Assembly (NCBI RefSeq): GCF_009827515.1
Contig: NZ_WTYO01000003.1
Coordinates: 124,001 to 188,000, forward strand
Direction: 5' to 3'
DNA from: Pelagerythrobacter marinus
GTDB lineage: Bacteria; Pseudomonadota; Alphaproteobacteria; Sphingomonadales; Sphingomonadaceae
DNA: 64,000 bases
The notes beneath the pieces are model-generated. The model ran no database searches. It was not told the origin of the DNA and saw only the letters and a program-made list of their open reading frames with translations. Both the position numbers and the translations under genes were made by a program. The first letter of the stretch is position 1. Every line of letters begins with the position of its first letter. Positions 24,483 through 36,778 of this stretch are shown piece after piece.

Positions 24483-24881
24483 ATGGAGATCGACGTCCTG
24501 CTGCAACTGGGGGCCTCTGCGCTGGCGATCCTGGCGCTCGCGGCGCTCGCGCACAGGCTGGGCCTCGGGGGCGAACCGCGCATTCGCGACGCGGCCCATG
24601 CCCGCGCGCTGGCCGAAGAGGCGATCGACGGCTTCGACGCGCAGGACATCGCCCTCGACCGCGCCGGGCAGGCGGCGCTCGTGCGCGGGGGCGACGGGCG
24701 GGTCCTGCTGCTGCGCCGCCACGGCGCGCGCTTTGCGGGGCGGCTGGTGACCGGGCACGGCGACGTCCGGCTCGATCGCGGCCTGCTGTTCGTGGCAACG
24801 GCGGATCGGCGCTTCGGCAGCGTCGCGCTCGACCTCGGCCCCGCGGCGCCGCGCTGGGCCGCCAGCCTCAGGAGGCTTTGA
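24483..24881 (+). CDS. Small membrane-anchored hypothetical protein
   Basis: 132 residues from ATG 24483. One N-terminal membrane segment (LLQLGASALAILALAALAHRLG) is followed by a soluble domain with ARALAEEAIDGFDAQDIALD and repeated short beta-like units (AALVRGGDGRVLLLRRHGAR, FVATADRRFGSVALDLG). I do not recognise the family. It ends 9 bases before the sterol-desaturase gene and is probably in the same operon, so a membrane-lipid link is a guess from context only. Confidence 0.65.
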   Translation: MEIDVLLQLGASALAILALAALAHRLGLGGEPRIRDAAHARALAEEAIDGFDAQDIALDRAGQAALVRGGDGRVLLLRRHGARFAGRLVTGHGDVRLDRGLLFVATADRRFGSVALDLGPAAPRWAASLRRL

Positions 24882-24890
24882 GCCGTCGCG

Positions 24891-25838
24891 ATGCCCGATT
24901 TTTCTCCCGTCGATTACGCGATCCCGGCCTTTGTCGCGCTGGTCCTGGTGGAAATGCTCTGGGCGCGCCGGCACCGGCCCGATGCCTACGAAGCGCGCGA
25001 CACGCTGACCAGCCTCGCGCTCGGCCTCGGCAGCACGGTCGCGGGCGTGCTGTTCGGCGGGGCCGCGCTGATGGCGTTCTTCGCGGCCTACGAATACCGG
25101 CTGCTCGATATCGGCTGGGCCTGGTGGGCCTGGGCGCTGTGCTTCGTGCTCGACGACCTCGCCTATTACTGGGTCCACCGCACGGGCCACCGCGTGCGCT
25201 GGTTCTGGGCCAGCCACGTCAATCACCATTCCAGCCAGCACTACAACCTCAGCACCGCCCTGCGGCAGACCTGGACCGGGGCCTTCACGCTGGGCTTCGC
25301 GTTCAAGCTGCCGCTCGTCCTGCTCGGGTTCCATCCCGGCATGATCGCCGTCTGCGCGGGCTTCAACCTCGTCTATCAGTTCTGGATCCATACCGAGGCG
25401 GTCGGACGGATGCCCCGCTGGTTCGAGGCGGTGATGAACACCCCGAGCCATCACCGAGTGCACCACGCCACCAACCCGCGCTATCTCGACCGCAACTATG
25501 CCGGGGTCTTCATCGTCTGGGACAAGCTCTTCGGCACGTTCGAGCCTGAGCACGCCGGCGAACCGATCCGATACGGCATCGTGCGCCAGCTCGGCTCGTT
25601 CAACCTGCTGTGGGCGGCGTTCCACGAATGGGCGGCAATGCTCGACGACATCCGGCGCGCGCCCTGGCGGCACAAGCTTTCCTATCTCCTGCGCGCCCCG
25701 GGCTGGTCGCACGACGCAAGCCGCGAGACGAGCGACGAGATCCGCGCCCGGTGGCGCGCGCGGAAGGAGCGCGCGCTATCGGACGAGCAAAAGGTATCAA
25801 ACGAAAACCCGATTGCAGTCGAGGGCGAGGCTGCCTAA
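24891..25838 (+). CDS. Sterol desaturase/fatty-acid hydroxylase superfamily protein
   Basis: 315 residues with four or so membrane segments. The eight-histidine di-iron motif is clear: YYWVHRTGHR (about residue 97), HVNHHSSQHYN (about 111), and SHHRVHHATN (about 188). These enzymes hydroxylate or desaturate fatty acids, sterols or carotenoid rings using oxygen; the substrate cannot be fixed from this sequence. The C-terminus is hydrophilic and charged. It follows the small membrane protein by 9 bases and precedes the GMC oxidoreductase by 29. Confidence 0.92.
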   Translation: MPDFSPVDYAIPAFVALVLVEMLWARRHRPDAYEARDTLTSLALGLGSTVAGVLFGGAALMAFFAAYEYRLLDIGWAWWAWALCFVLDDLAYYWVHRTGHRVRWFWASHVNHHSSQHYNLSTALRQTWTGAFTLGFAFKLPLVLLGFHPGMIAVCAGFNLVYQFWIHTEAVGRMPRWFEAVMNTPSHHRVHHATNPRYLDRNYAGVFIVWDKLFGTFEPEHAGEPIRYGIVRQLGSFNLLWAAFHEWAAMLDDIRRAPWRHKLSYLLRAPGWSHDASRETSDEIRARWRARKERALSDEQKVSNENPIAVEGEAA

Positions 25839-25867
25839 CCCTGTCTCCCGGGAGAGGAGAGGGTATC

Positions 25868-27451
25868 ATGGAATTCGATGTCATCGTGATCGGTGGCGGC
25901 AGCGCGGGCAGCGCGGTCGCCGGGCGGCTCGCGGCCGAGGGCACGCGCAGGGTCTGCCTGCTGGAGGCCGGGGGGACCAACGACAATTTCCTGGTCAAGA
26001 CGCCGGGGATGATGCCCTTCCTGCCCAAGGCGGCGAACTACCGCTACGACACCGTGCCCCAGAAGGGGCTGAACGGGCGCACCGGCTACCAGCCGCGCGG
26101 CCGCGGCCTGGGCGGATCGAGCGCGATCAACGCCATGCTCTATATCCGCGGCCACCGGTGGGACTACGACAACTGGGCCGCGCTGGGTTGCACCGGCTGG
26201 GCTTACGACGATGTCCTGCCCTTTTTCCGGCGGGCGGAGAACAACGCGCGCGGGGCGAGCGATTTTCACGGCGACGACGGGCCGCTGCATGTCTCGGACC
26301 AGAAATGGCCCAACCCCGGCAGCCTGGCCTTCATCGAAAGCGCCGCCGCGCTGCAATTGCCGCGCAACGACGATTTCAACGGCGCGAGACAGGAAGGCTT
26401 CGGCCTCTACCAGGTGACCCAGAAGGGGGGCGAGCGCTGGTCCGCCGCGCGCGCCTATGTCGAGCCGCTGCGCGAACGGGAAAACCTCGCGATCCTGACC
26501 GGCACGCTGGTCGAACGGCTGGTGATCGATCAGGGGCGGGTCACCGGGGTCGCCATCCGCCGCGGATCGCGCCGCGAAACGCTGCACGCGCGGGGCGGGG
26601 TCGTGCTGTCCGCCGGTGCCTTCAACAGCCCGCAGGTGCTGATGCTGTCGGGGATCGGCCCGGACGATCACTTGCGCGACCGGGGCATTGCCGTGGCGCT
26701 CGACCGGCCGGCAGTGGGCAGCGACCTGCAGGACCACATCGACTACGTATCGAGCTGGGAGACCGAGAACCGCGACTTCATCGGCGACAGCCTGGCCGGC
26801 ACCTGGCGCATGGTGAAGGCGATCGTCGAACATCGACGGCACCGGACGGGGGCGATGACAACGCCCTATGCCGAGGCCGGCGGATTCTGGCGGGTCATGC
26901 CCGATGCGCCCGCCCCCGACGTGCAGTGGCACTTCGTGCCCGCCATGCTCGAGGACCACGGGCGGACCAAGGTGAAGGGCCACGGCTTCTCGCTCCACGC
27001 CTGCGTCCTGCGGCCCGAGAGCCGGGGCACGGTGCGGCTCGCGTCCCCCGATGCCGCCGACGCGCCGCTGATCGATCCCAACTTCCTCGACAACGAGGCC
27101 GACATCGCCACGCTGCGCGCGGGCGTGCGCCTGTCGCACCGCATCGTCGATACGCCGCCGATGCGCGACTATCGCCCGAAAGACCGCTACCCGGTCGATC
27201 TCGACGACGACGCGGCGCTGGACGACCTTATCCGCAACCGCGCCGACACCGTCTATCACCCGGTCGGCACCTGCCGCATGGGCGCCGACGACGACGCCGT
27301 GGTCGATCCGACGCTGAAGGCGAAAGGGATCGAGGGCCTGTGGGTCGCCGATGCATCGGTCATGCCGCGCCTCGTCAGCGGCAACACCAATGCCCCCAGC
27401 ATAATGATCGGCGAACGCTGCGCCGACTTCGTCCGCGCGGCCCTCGCCTAG
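25868..27451 (+). CDS. GMC-family FAD alcohol/choline dehydrogenase-like oxidoreductase
   Basis: 527 residues from ATG 25868 with SD GGGAGAGGAGAGG. FAD dinucleotide motif VIVIGGGSAGSAVAGRLA (residues 5-22); GMC signature 1 GRGLGGSSAINAMLYIRGHR (about 80-99); signature 2 GAFNSPQVLMLSGIGP (about 255); catalytic His region TVYHPVGTCRMG (about 460) and a C-terminal GNTNAPSIMIGER. It oxidises an alcohol or polyol; choline is possible, but no betaine genes are nearby. Probably co-transcribed with the desaturase-like gene. Confidence 0.92.
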   Translation: MEFDVIVIGGGSAGSAVAGRLAAEGTRRVCLLEAGGTNDNFLVKTPGMMPFLPKAANYRYDTVPQKGLNGRTGYQPRGRGLGGSSAINAMLYIRGHRWDYDNWAALGCTGWAYDDVLPFFRRAENNARGASDFHGDDGPLHVSDQKWPNPGSLAFIESAAALQLPRNDDFNGARQEGFGLYQVTQKGGERWSAARAYVEPLRERENLAILTGTLVERLVIDQGRVTGVAIRRGSRRETLHARGGVVLSAGAFNSPQVLMLSGIGPDDHLRDRGIAVALDRPAVGSDLQDHIDYVSSWETENRDFIGDSLAGTWRMVKAIVEHRRHRTGAMTTPYAEAGGFWRVMPDAPAPDVQWHFVPAMLEDHGRTKVKGHGFSLHACVLRPESRGTVRLASPDAADAPLIDPNFLDNEADIATLRAGVRLSHRIVDTPPMRDYRPKDRYPVDLDDDAALDDLIRNRADTVYHPVGTCRMGADDDAVVDPTLKAKGIEGLWVADASVMPRLVSGNTNAPSIMIGERCADFVRAALA

Positions 27452-27495
27452 CCGCCCGGCGCCATCCCCGCCCGGCGGCGCCCCACCCCACGAAC

Positions 27496-27529
27496 AAAAA
27501 ATGGGCCGGAGCGGCTGGCCCCGGCCCAT
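27496..27529 (-). terminator. Rho-independent terminator of glnK-amtB
   Basis: On the minus strand ATGGGCCGG (27529-27521) pairs with CCGGCCCAT (27509-27501), a 9-bp stem with an 11-base loop, and runs into TTTTTT (27501-27496). It is 85 bases after the amtB stop and separates it from the convergent GMC gene. Confidence 0.8.
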
Positions 27530-27560
27530 AAAGGCGGTGTTCGCAGGAGGAACACGGGAA

Positions 27561-27603
27561 GGCGGGGGCGCCGCTGGAGAGGAGAGAAGGCGGCGCCCCC
27601 GCC
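27561..27603 (-). other. Perfect 14-bp stem-loop directly after amtB
   Basis: GGCGGGGGCGCCGC (27561-27574) and GCGGCGCCCCCGCC (27590-27603) are exact complements with a 15-base purine-rich loop on the plus strand. No U-tract follows on the minus strand, so it is more like an mRNA 3'-protecting hairpin than a terminator. Confidence 0.7.
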
Positions 27604-27613
27604 GAACTGGTGA

Positions 27614-28942
27614 TCAGGTCGCCCGGGCGAATTCCGGGTAGGCCTCGATGCCCGTCTCACCAAGGTCGAGACCTGCCATCTCTTCCTCTGCACTCGGGCG
27701 CACGCCGATGATCGCCTTGAGGGCGAACCAGACGATGGCCGAGGTCGCGCAGACGAACAGGCCGGTTGCGACCACGCCGGTGATCTGCGCCACGAAGGGC
27801 ACTTCGGTGTTGGTCAGCGGCACGGCGAGCGTGCCCCAGATACCGGCGATCAGGTGGACCGGGATGGCGCCGACGACGTCGTCGATCTTCAGCTTGTCGA
27901 GGATCGGGACGAAGATCACCGGCAGCGCGCCGCCGATCCCGCCGATGACGATCGCCATGCCGACATTGGGCGTCAGCGGTTCGGCGGTGATCGCGACGAG
28001 GCCAGCCAGCGCGCCGTTGAGCGCCATCGTCGTGTCCGCCTTGCCATAGCGCAGCTGGGTGAAGATGATTGCCACCACGACGCCGGCCGCGGCCGCCATG
28101 TTGGTGTTGACGAAGATCTTCGACACGTCGGACACGTCGCCCACGGTGCCCATCGCGAGCTGCGATGCGCCGTTGAAACCGAACCAGCCGAGCCACAGGA
28201 TGAAGGTGCCCAGCGTGGCGAGCGGAATGCTCGAACCCGGGAACACGGTCATGCCCTTGTCGGTGTAGCGGCCGAGACGCGGGCCGATGATCAGCGCGCC
28301 CATCAGCGCGGCCCAGCCACCGGTGGAGTGAACCAGGGTCGAACCGGCGAAGTCGGAGAAGCCCATCGCGTCGAGCCAGCCGGCGCCCCATTCCCAGCTC
28401 ACGATAACCGGATAGATGAAGCCGGTCAGCAGCGTGACGAAGATGAAGAACGGCACGATCTTGATGCGTTCGGCCACGGTGCCCGACACGATCGAGGCGG
28501 TCGTGGCGCAGAAGACCATCTGGAAGAACCAGTCCGACGCGACCGAATAGCCGGTGCCCGTGTCGGCTTCACCCACGCCCTGCATCCCGTAAGGGAAATC
28601 GGCGATACCGAAGAAGCCGCCTTCGAAGCCCGGATAGGCGATCGAATAGCCGATCACCCAGAACATCAGGCCGGCGATCGAATAGAGGCCGATGTTCTTC
28701 AGGCACTGGACCGAGACGTTCTTCGAACGCACGAGCCCGGCCTCGAGCATGGCGAAGCCGGCGGCCATCCACATGACGAGGAAACCGCCGATCAGGAACA
28801 GCAGCGTGTTGAAGATATAGGCCGTGCCGCCCGATACCGCCTCGACGGCCTCGGGAACGGCGGCCTCCTGCGCCAGGGCAGGTGCGGACGCGAGCACCCC
28901 GGCCAGGGCCAGGGGCGCGGAATAGAGAAGTTTGCTGGTCAT
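27614..28942 (-). CDS. amtB: Ammonium transporter AmtB
   Basis: 442 residues from ATG 28942, with GAGGGGG as SD. Signal-like N-terminus MTSKLLYSAPLALAGVLASA, then eleven membrane segments of the Amt/Rh fold. Family segments: AGFAMLEAGLVRSKNVSVQC, YGMQGVG, FQMVFCATTASIVSGTVAER (Phe gate region), STLVHSTGGWAALMGALIIG (first pore His), WFGFNGAS, and DDVVGAIPVHLIAGIWGTLA (second pore His). It imports ammonium and is closed by the GlnK protein encoded just upstream (14 bases). Transcribed from the sigma-54 promoter before glnK. Confidence 0.96.
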   Translation of the reverse strand: MTSKLLYSAPLALAGVLASAPALAQEAAVPEAVEAVSGGTAYIFNTLLFLIGGFLVMWMAAGFAMLEAGLVRSKNVSVQCLKNIGLYSIAGLMFWVIGYSIAYPGFEGGFFGIADFPYGMQGVGEADTGTGYSVASDWFFQMVFCATTASIVSGTVAERIKIVPFFIFVTLLTGFIYPVIVSWEWGAGWLDAMGFSDFAGSTLVHSTGGWAALMGALIIGPRLGRYTDKGMTVFPGSSIPLATLGTFILWLGWFGFNGASQLAMGTVGDVSDVSKIFVNTNMAAAAGVVVAIIFTQLRYGKADTTMALNGALAGLVAITAEPLTPNVGMAIVIGGIGGALPVIFVPILDKLKIDDVVGAIPVHLIAGIWGTLAVPLTNTEVPFVAQITGVVATGLFVCATSAIVWFALKAIIGVRPSAEEEMAGLDLGETGIEAYPEFARAT

Positions 28943-28956
28943 TTGCGATAGCCCCC

Positions 28957-30146
<1,190 letters not shown>

Positions 30147-30163
30147 GCGGGGAAGAACGCCTG

Positions 30164-30754
30164 TCAGGCCGGTCCGGTGCCCGGCTCCCCGGCGATATAG
30201 CGATCGGTCGGGCGCGCCGGCAGCCCGTCGATGCTGCGCGTGCGCCGGCCGGCCTTCTCGGCCCAGGTCTGCGGGTCCGCTTGGGCGTGATACTTCACCA
30301 GCGTCGCCCGTTCCTTCTCGAACTCCATCAGCGGCACGCCCCAGCCGCAGCTCGTCTGCACGCTTTCCACCGCGATGTCGAAGATCTGGCGCGTCCCGGG
30401 CAGGAGCCTGAAGTGGCCCGCCAGCGCATCCCAGTCGGGATCGGCCGGCAGGACCGGCCGCCCCCGGCCGTAGATCCGCAGGATCAGCGCCGGCTGCTCG
30501 AAATTGCAGAACATCACCGTGATGCGCCCGCCCTCGCCGTCGTCGTCGGCCAGGAGGTGGGCATTGGTCTCGTTCCCCGACCCGCCGAGATCGAGGTAGG
30601 CCACCCGTTCCGGCGAGAGGATGCGGAACGAATCGAGCCCCTTGGGGCTGAGGTTGATCCGCGCCCCTTCGGCGGCGGTGGCGACGAAGAACACCGGCTG
30701 CTTCGCGATCATCGCGATGTGCGCTTCGGTGAGCGTTTCGGTGAAGTCGGCCAT
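30164..30754 (-). CDS. Pyridoxamine 5'-phosphate oxidase-like flavin-binding protein
   Basis: 196 residues. FMN-binding split-barrel features: FFVATAAEGARINLSPKGLD near residue 25, RVAYLDLGGSGNETNAHLL around 50-68, RITVMFCNFEQPALILRIYG around 78-97. These match the large set of PNPOx-like proteins that are not true PdxH; the C-terminal PLP-binding segment of PdxH is not evident. A general redox or detoxification role is possible. Grouped with the EEP gene on the same strand. Confidence 0.8.
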   Translation of the reverse strand: MADFTETLTEAHIAMIAKQPVFFVATAAEGARINLSPKGLDSFRILSPERVAYLDLGGSGNETNAHLLADDDGEGGRITVMFCNFEQPALILRIYGRGRPVLPADPDWDALAGHFRLLPGTRQIFDIAVESVQTSCGWGVPLMEFEKERATLVKYHAQADPQTWAEKAGRRTRSIDGLPARPTDRYIAGEPGTGPA

Positions 30755-30840
30755 GCAAGGCGGTCTACCGCAGCTTCCCCGTCCCGTCACCCCTGGCCGC
30801 ACGCGGGCCCGGCGCCGAAGCCCGGGCGATCGCGGGCGGC

Positions 30841-32361
<1,521 letters not shown>

Positions 32362-32482
32362 GGCCGGCGCGCCTAGCCGCAGCGCGCGGTTTCGTCCACC
32401 GAAGATGCGCCAAGGGGCCGGCGGGCCGGCCCTCGCCCCCCGCGTCCGGTCTCCGCGCCCGGTCCCGCGCTCGGCCGCCCGA

Positions 32483-33235
32483 TCAGTCCCCGCGCGCGAC
32501 CTGGAACCCGGCGTAGCTCTGGCTGACGGGCATCAACTCCAGCGTGTTGATGTTGAGATGCGGCGGCCGCGCCGCCACCCAGCAGACCGTTTCGGCGATG
32601 TCGTCGGCCGTCATCGGCTCGGCCCCGCCGTAAAGGCGATCGTGGGCGTCCCTGTTGCCGCCGGTCCGCACCAGGGTGAACTCGGTTTCGACCATGCCCG
32701 GCTCGATCGAGGTCACCCGCACGCCGGTGCCGTGCAGGTCGCTGCGCAGGCCGAGCGTGAACTGGCGCACGAAGGCCTTGGTGCCGCCATAGACGTTGCC
32801 GCCGACATAGGGATACGTCGCCGCGACCGAGGCGATGTTGATCACCGCGCCCCGCCGCTCGACCAGCGCGGGAAGCAGCTTGTGCGTCAGCGAAACCAGC
32901 GCGGTCACGTTGGTCTCGATCATCGTCTTCCAGTCGTCGAGGCGCGCCTCCTGCGCCGGCGCGGTGCCCAGGGCCAGCCCGGCGTTGTTGACCAGCAGGT
33001 CGATTCCGGCAAAATCCCCGGGCAGGTCGCCGAGCGCGGCGTCGCGCGCGGCCTCGTCGCGCACGTCGAACACCGCGGCATGGACCTTGTCCGCGCCGAG
33101 ATCGGCCACCAGCGCCTCCAGCCGCTCGGCGCGCCGCCCGGTCGCGATGCAGCGCCAGCCGGCGGCGACCAGCCGGCGCACACAGGCTTCCCCGATGCCG
33201 GCGGTCGCGCCGGTTACCAGTGCCGTTCCGCTCAT
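32483..33235 (-). CDS. SDR-family NAD(P)-dependent oxidoreductase (YdfG-like)
   Basis: 250 residues. Rossmann motif ALVTGATAGIGEACVRRL at residues 5-22, NNAGLA near 88, catalytic Ser in VINIASVAATYP and YxxxK in VYGGTKAF (about 150-157). After this SIEPGMVETEFTLVR and the C-terminal pattern LMPVSQSYAGF resemble NADP-dependent 3-hydroxy acid (serine/malonic semialdehyde) dehydrogenases such as YdfG. The ATG overlaps the pheT stop (ATGA), so it is translated behind pheT, an unusual partner. Confidence 0.88.
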   Translation of the reverse strand: MSGTALVTGATAGIGEACVRRLVAAGWRCIATGRRAERLEALVADLGADKVHAAVFDVRDEAARDAALGDLPGDFAGIDLLVNNAGLALGTAPAQEARLDDWKTMIETNVTALVSLTHKLLPALVERRGAVINIASVAATYPYVGGNVYGGTKAFVRQFTLGLRSDLHGTGVRVTSIEPGMVETEFTLVRTGGNRDAHDRLYGGAEPMTADDIAETVCWVAARPPHLNINTLELMPVSQSYAGFQVARGD

Positions 33236-35622
33236 GCTCTCAGCTCCGCTCCCAGCTTGCCGGCCGCCGCGACGACCTTGTCCGATATGGCCTTGATCTC
33301 GGCGTCGGTGAAGCTTTTCTCGCCCGGCTGCAGAACGACTTCGACCGCCACCGACTTGTGCCCGGGCTCGACCCCCTGGCCGGTGAAGACGTCGAAGACG
33401 CGCGCGTCCACGATCGCCGCCTTGTCCGCCCCGCGAACCGCGCGCACCAGGTCGCCCGCGGCCAGCTCGGCCGGGACGAGGAAGGCGAAATCGCGCATGA
33501 CCGCCTGCAGCGCGGGCGGGGCATAGGCGGGCCGGGCGAACCCGGCGGCCGACTTGCGCGCCGGAATGGCATCGAGGAACAGCTCCGCCGCGACGACCGG
33601 CCCGTCGATGTCGAACGCCTTCAGCGTGTTCGGGTGGAGCGTGCCGAAGCGCGCGAGCACGTTCTTCGGCCCGAGCCGCAGCGTGGCCGACTGGCCGGGA
33701 TGGAACTGCGGCCCCGCCTCGCCCATCACCATCAGGTTGCCGACGGGCGCGCCCGCTGCCTCGAGAAGGGCCAGCGCCTCGGCCTTGGCGTCGTAGGCGT
33801 CGAAGCCTTGCGCCTTGCCGCCGGCCCAGCCGCGGGCCCGCTTCTCGCCCGCGAGGACGAGGCCGAGCGTCGGCTTCTCGTCGCTGGCACCGTCCGGCCC
33901 GCGGAAATAGCGGCGGCCGATCTCGAACAGGCGACTGCCGGCAGCGCCGCGATCGGCATTGCGCCTGGCCGCCGCCAGCAGCCCGGGCAGGAGCGAGGGG
34001 CGCATGGCCTTCATGTCCTCGCTGATCGGGTTTTCCAGCACCCACAGGTCGTGCCCGTCGGCGAAATGGCCGGCTTCGGCCATGGGCAGGAATGACCAGG
34101 TGACCGCTTCGTTCAGCCCGCGCGCGGCCGCGCTGCGGCGAACCTTGCGCTCGAGCTGCTGGAGCGGGGTCGCCGTGGGCTGCGCGACGCCTTCCGCGCG
34201 CGGCAGGGGCACGCTTTCGATCTTGTCGAGGCCGTGGATCCGCACGACTTCCTCGACCAGGTCGGCCGGCCCCTCGATGTCGTGCCGGCGGGCGGGACAG
34301 GCGACCTGCCAGTCGTCGCCGACCGCGAAATCGAGTGCACCGAGGATGCGCCGCTGTTCGTCCGCCGCGATCTCGACCCCGCCCAGGCGCCGGGTGAGGC
34401 CGGGGTCGAACGCGACCGTGCGGGCCGTGTCGGGCGGTGAGCCGGCGCGCACGACCTCGCTCGCCGTGCCGCCGCAAGTCTCGACGATGAGCGCGGTGAG
34501 GAGCGCCAGCCCCTCGTCGAGGAACGCGGGATCGACCCCGCGTTCGAACCGCGTCCGCGCATCGCTGGCAAGGCCGAGCTTGCGGCCGGTAACGCCGATA
34601 TGCTCGGGATCGAAATAGGCGATCTCGAGCACGATGTCGCGCGTTTCGGCCGTGACGCCCGAATGTTCCCCGCCCATGATCCCGGCAATGTCGTGCACGC
34701 CGGCATCGTCGGCGATCACGGTCATCGTGGGATCGAGGGTATAAGTCTTCTCGTTCAGGGCCAGGACCTTTTCCCCGTCGCGCGCGCGACGGGCGACGAG
34801 CGGTCCGGCCAGCTTGGCCAGATCGTAGGCATGGGCCGGGCGGCCATAGGCGAACATCAGGTAATTGGTCGCATCGACGATCGCGCTGATCGGCCGCTGG
34901 CCTGCGGAAAGCAGGCGGCGCTGCATCCATTCGGGCGATGCGCCGTTGGCGACGCCCCGGATCACCCGGCCATACCAGGCCGGGCAGCCATCGGCATCCT
35001 CGATCCGGACCTCGACCGGGCACGCGCCCTCGCCCGTCACCGGCGCGAGGGCCGGCAGGCGGAACGTGCCGATCCCCGCCGCGGCCAGGTCGCGGGCGAT
35101 CCCCATCACGCCCATGCAATCGGGCCGGTTGGGCGTGATCGCCACGTCGAGCACCGGGCTCGCGCCGTGATAGGCGGCGAAATCGGCCCCGACCGGGGCA
35201 TCTTCGGGCAGCTCGATGATGCCGCTGTGCTCGTCGCCCAGCTCCAGCTCGCGCACCGAACACATCATCCCGTTCGATTCGACGCCGCGGATCGCGCTCT
35301 TGCGCAGCCGCATCCCGTTGGCGGGCACGATTGCCCCCGGCAGGCCGAGCACGCCCTTCATGCCGGCGCGCGCATTGGGCGCCCCGCACACGATCTGCAT
35401 CGGCTCGCCCTCGCCGGTCGAGACGGACAGGACCTGGAGCTTGTCCGCATCCGGGTGGGGCGCGGCCTCCAGCACTTCGGCGACGCGAAAGCCGGCGAGC
35501 GTTTCGGTCGGGTCCTCGATCCCTTCGACCTCGTGCCCGATCGCGTTCAGCGCGGCGGCGACCTGCGCCACCGAGGCATCGGTTTCGAGGAAATCGTGCA
35601 GCCATTCGAGAGAGAACTTCAT
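33232..35622 (-). CDS. pheT: Phenylalanyl-tRNA synthetase beta subunit
   Basis: 796 residues from ATG 35622, which overlaps the pheS stop. PheT carries tRNA-binding and editing domains of the alpha2-beta2 enzyme. In order: [13 protein letters not shown] start; tRNA-binding EMAP-like domain ([31 protein letters not shown]); B3/B4 editing domain ([36 protein letters not shown]); B5 region; and the C-terminal ferredoxin-like anticodon-binding domain ([20 protein letters not shown]). Length is normal. Operon pheS-pheT-SDR. Confidence 0.96.
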   Translation of the reverse strand: MKFSLEWLHDFLETDASVAQVAAALNAIGHEVEGIEDPTETLAGFRVAEVLEAAPHPDADKLQVLSVSTGEGEPMQIVCGAPNARAGMKGVLGLPGAIVPANGMRLRKSAIRGVESNGMMCSVRELELGDEHSGIIELPEDAPVGADFAAYHGASPVLDVAITPNRPDCMGVMGIARDLAAAGIGTFRLPALAPVTGEGACPVEVRIEDADGCPAWYGRVIRGVANGASPEWMQRRLLSAGQRPISAIVDATNYLMFAYGRPAHAYDLAKLAGPLVARRARDGEKVLALNEKTYTLDPTMTVIADDAGVHDIAGIMGGEHSGVTAETRDIVLEIAYFDPEHIGVTGRKLGLASDARTRFERGVDPAFLDEGLALLTALIVETCGGTASEVVRAGSPPDTARTVAFDPGLTRRLGGVEIAADEQRRILGALDFAVGDDWQVACPARRHDIEGPADLVEEVVRIHGLDKIESVPLPRAEGVAQPTATPLQQLERKVRRSAAARGLNEAVTWSFLPMAEAGHFADGHDLWVLENPISEDMKAMRPSLLPGLLAAARRNADRGAAGSRLFEIGRRYFRGPDGASDEKPTLGLVLAGEKRARGWAGGKAQGFDAYDAKAEALALLEAAGAPVGNLMVMGEAGPQFHPGQSATLRLGPKNVLARFGTLHPNTLKAFDIDGPVVAAELFLDAIPARKSAAGFARPAYAPPALQAVMRDFAFLVPAELAAGDLVRAVRGADKAAIVDARVFDVFTGQGVEPGHKSVAVEVVLQPGEKSFTDAEIKAISDKVVAAAGKLGAELRA

Positions 35623-36719
35623 GCCCGTGCCCCCACGCCGCCGGACAGGGTCGGCTGATCGAACGGCGAAAAGCCGTAGTGCGCCAGCCAGCGCCGGTCG
35701 CCATCGAAGAAGGCGCGCAAGTCGTCCATCCCGTATTTGAGCATCGCGAGGCGATCGACCCCGACGCCGAAGGCGAAGCCCTGCCATTCGGCCGGGTCGA
35801 GCCCGGCGAATTCGATCACCCGGGCATTGACCATGCCGCTGCCCAGAAGTTCCATCCAGCCATGGCCCGGGGCATCGCCGTCACCGCCCAGCACGCGGCG
35901 GCCCTTCACGTCCTGCCACCCGACGTCGACCTCCACCGAAGGTTCGGTGAAGGGGAAATAGCTCGGGCGCAGGCGCAGGACGATGTCGTCGCGTTCGAAG
36001 AAGGCCTTGAGGAAAGTCTCCAGCGTCCACTTGAGGTGGCCGAGGTGGATGTCGCGGTCGATCACCAGCCCTTCGATCTGGTGGAACATCGGGGTGTGGG
36101 TCGCGTCGCTGTCGCTGCGATAGACCCGTCCCGGTGCGATGATGCGGATCGGCGCGCCTTCTTCCTTCATCGAGCGGATCTGGACCGGCGAGGTATGGGT
36201 GCGCAGCAGCATCCGGTTGCCCGCGGCATCGCGGTCGGGGAAATAGAACGTGTCGTGCATCGCGCGCGCCGGGTGGGTTTCGGCCATGTTGAGCGCGGTG
36301 AAATTGTGCCAGTCGTCCTCGATCTCGGGCCCGGTGGCGACCGAGAAGCCGAGATCGGCGAAAATCTCCGCCAGTTCGTCCATCACCTGGCTGACCGGGT
36401 GGACCGAGCCGGCCGGCGTGTCCGGTGCGGGCAGCGTCAGGTCGAGCGTCTCGGACGCCAGCCGCCGTTCGAGCGCGGCGGCCTCGAGCGCCTGCTTGCG
36501 CGCGGCAATGGCATCGGCGACTTCGCCGCGCGCCGCCTGGATCGCGGGCGCGCGTTCCTGCCGTTCCTCGGGCGTCATCGCGCCCAGCGTCTTGAGCAGC
36601 TGGCTGATCCAGCCCTGCTTGCCCAGCGCCTCGACGCGCAGGGCCTCGACCGCGTCGGCGGTGTCGGCGGCGTCGATCGCGGCGAGCGCTTGCTCCTTGC
36701 GGGTCTGCAGTTCGTTCAT
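35619..36719 (-). CDS. pheS: Phenylalanyl-tRNA synthetase alpha subunit
   Basis: 366 residues. Catalytic class II subunit. N-terminal coiled coil ([20 protein letters not shown] onward), then motif 2 region [20 protein letters not shown] with [13 protein letters not shown], and motif 3 [36 protein letters not shown] is the Phe-binding region. The stop overlaps the pheT start. No leader-peptide attenuator is visible in the 59 bases to the upstream AraC gene. Confidence 0.97.
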   Translation of the reverse strand: MNELQTRKEQALAAIDAADTADAVEALRVEALGKQGWISQLLKTLGAMTPEERQERAPAIQAARGEVADAIAARKQALEAAALERRLASETLDLTLPAPDTPAGSVHPVSQVMDELAEIFADLGFSVATGPEIEDDWHNFTALNMAETHPARAMHDTFYFPDRDAAGNRMLLRTHTSPVQIRSMKEEGAPIRIIAPGRVYRSDSDATHTPMFHQIEGLVIDRDIHLGHLKWTLETFLKAFFERDDIVLRLRPSYFPFTEPSVEVDVGWQDVKGRRVLGGDGDAPGHGWMELLGSGMVNARVIEFAGLDPAEWQGFAFGVGVDRLAMLKYGMDDLRAFFDGDRRWLAHYGFSPFDQPTLSGGVGARA

Positions 36720-36778
36720 GGCACCGGCCCGCTAGCGCAAATCGCCGGCGAGGCAAAGCGCATGTGGCGCGCCGCCCC

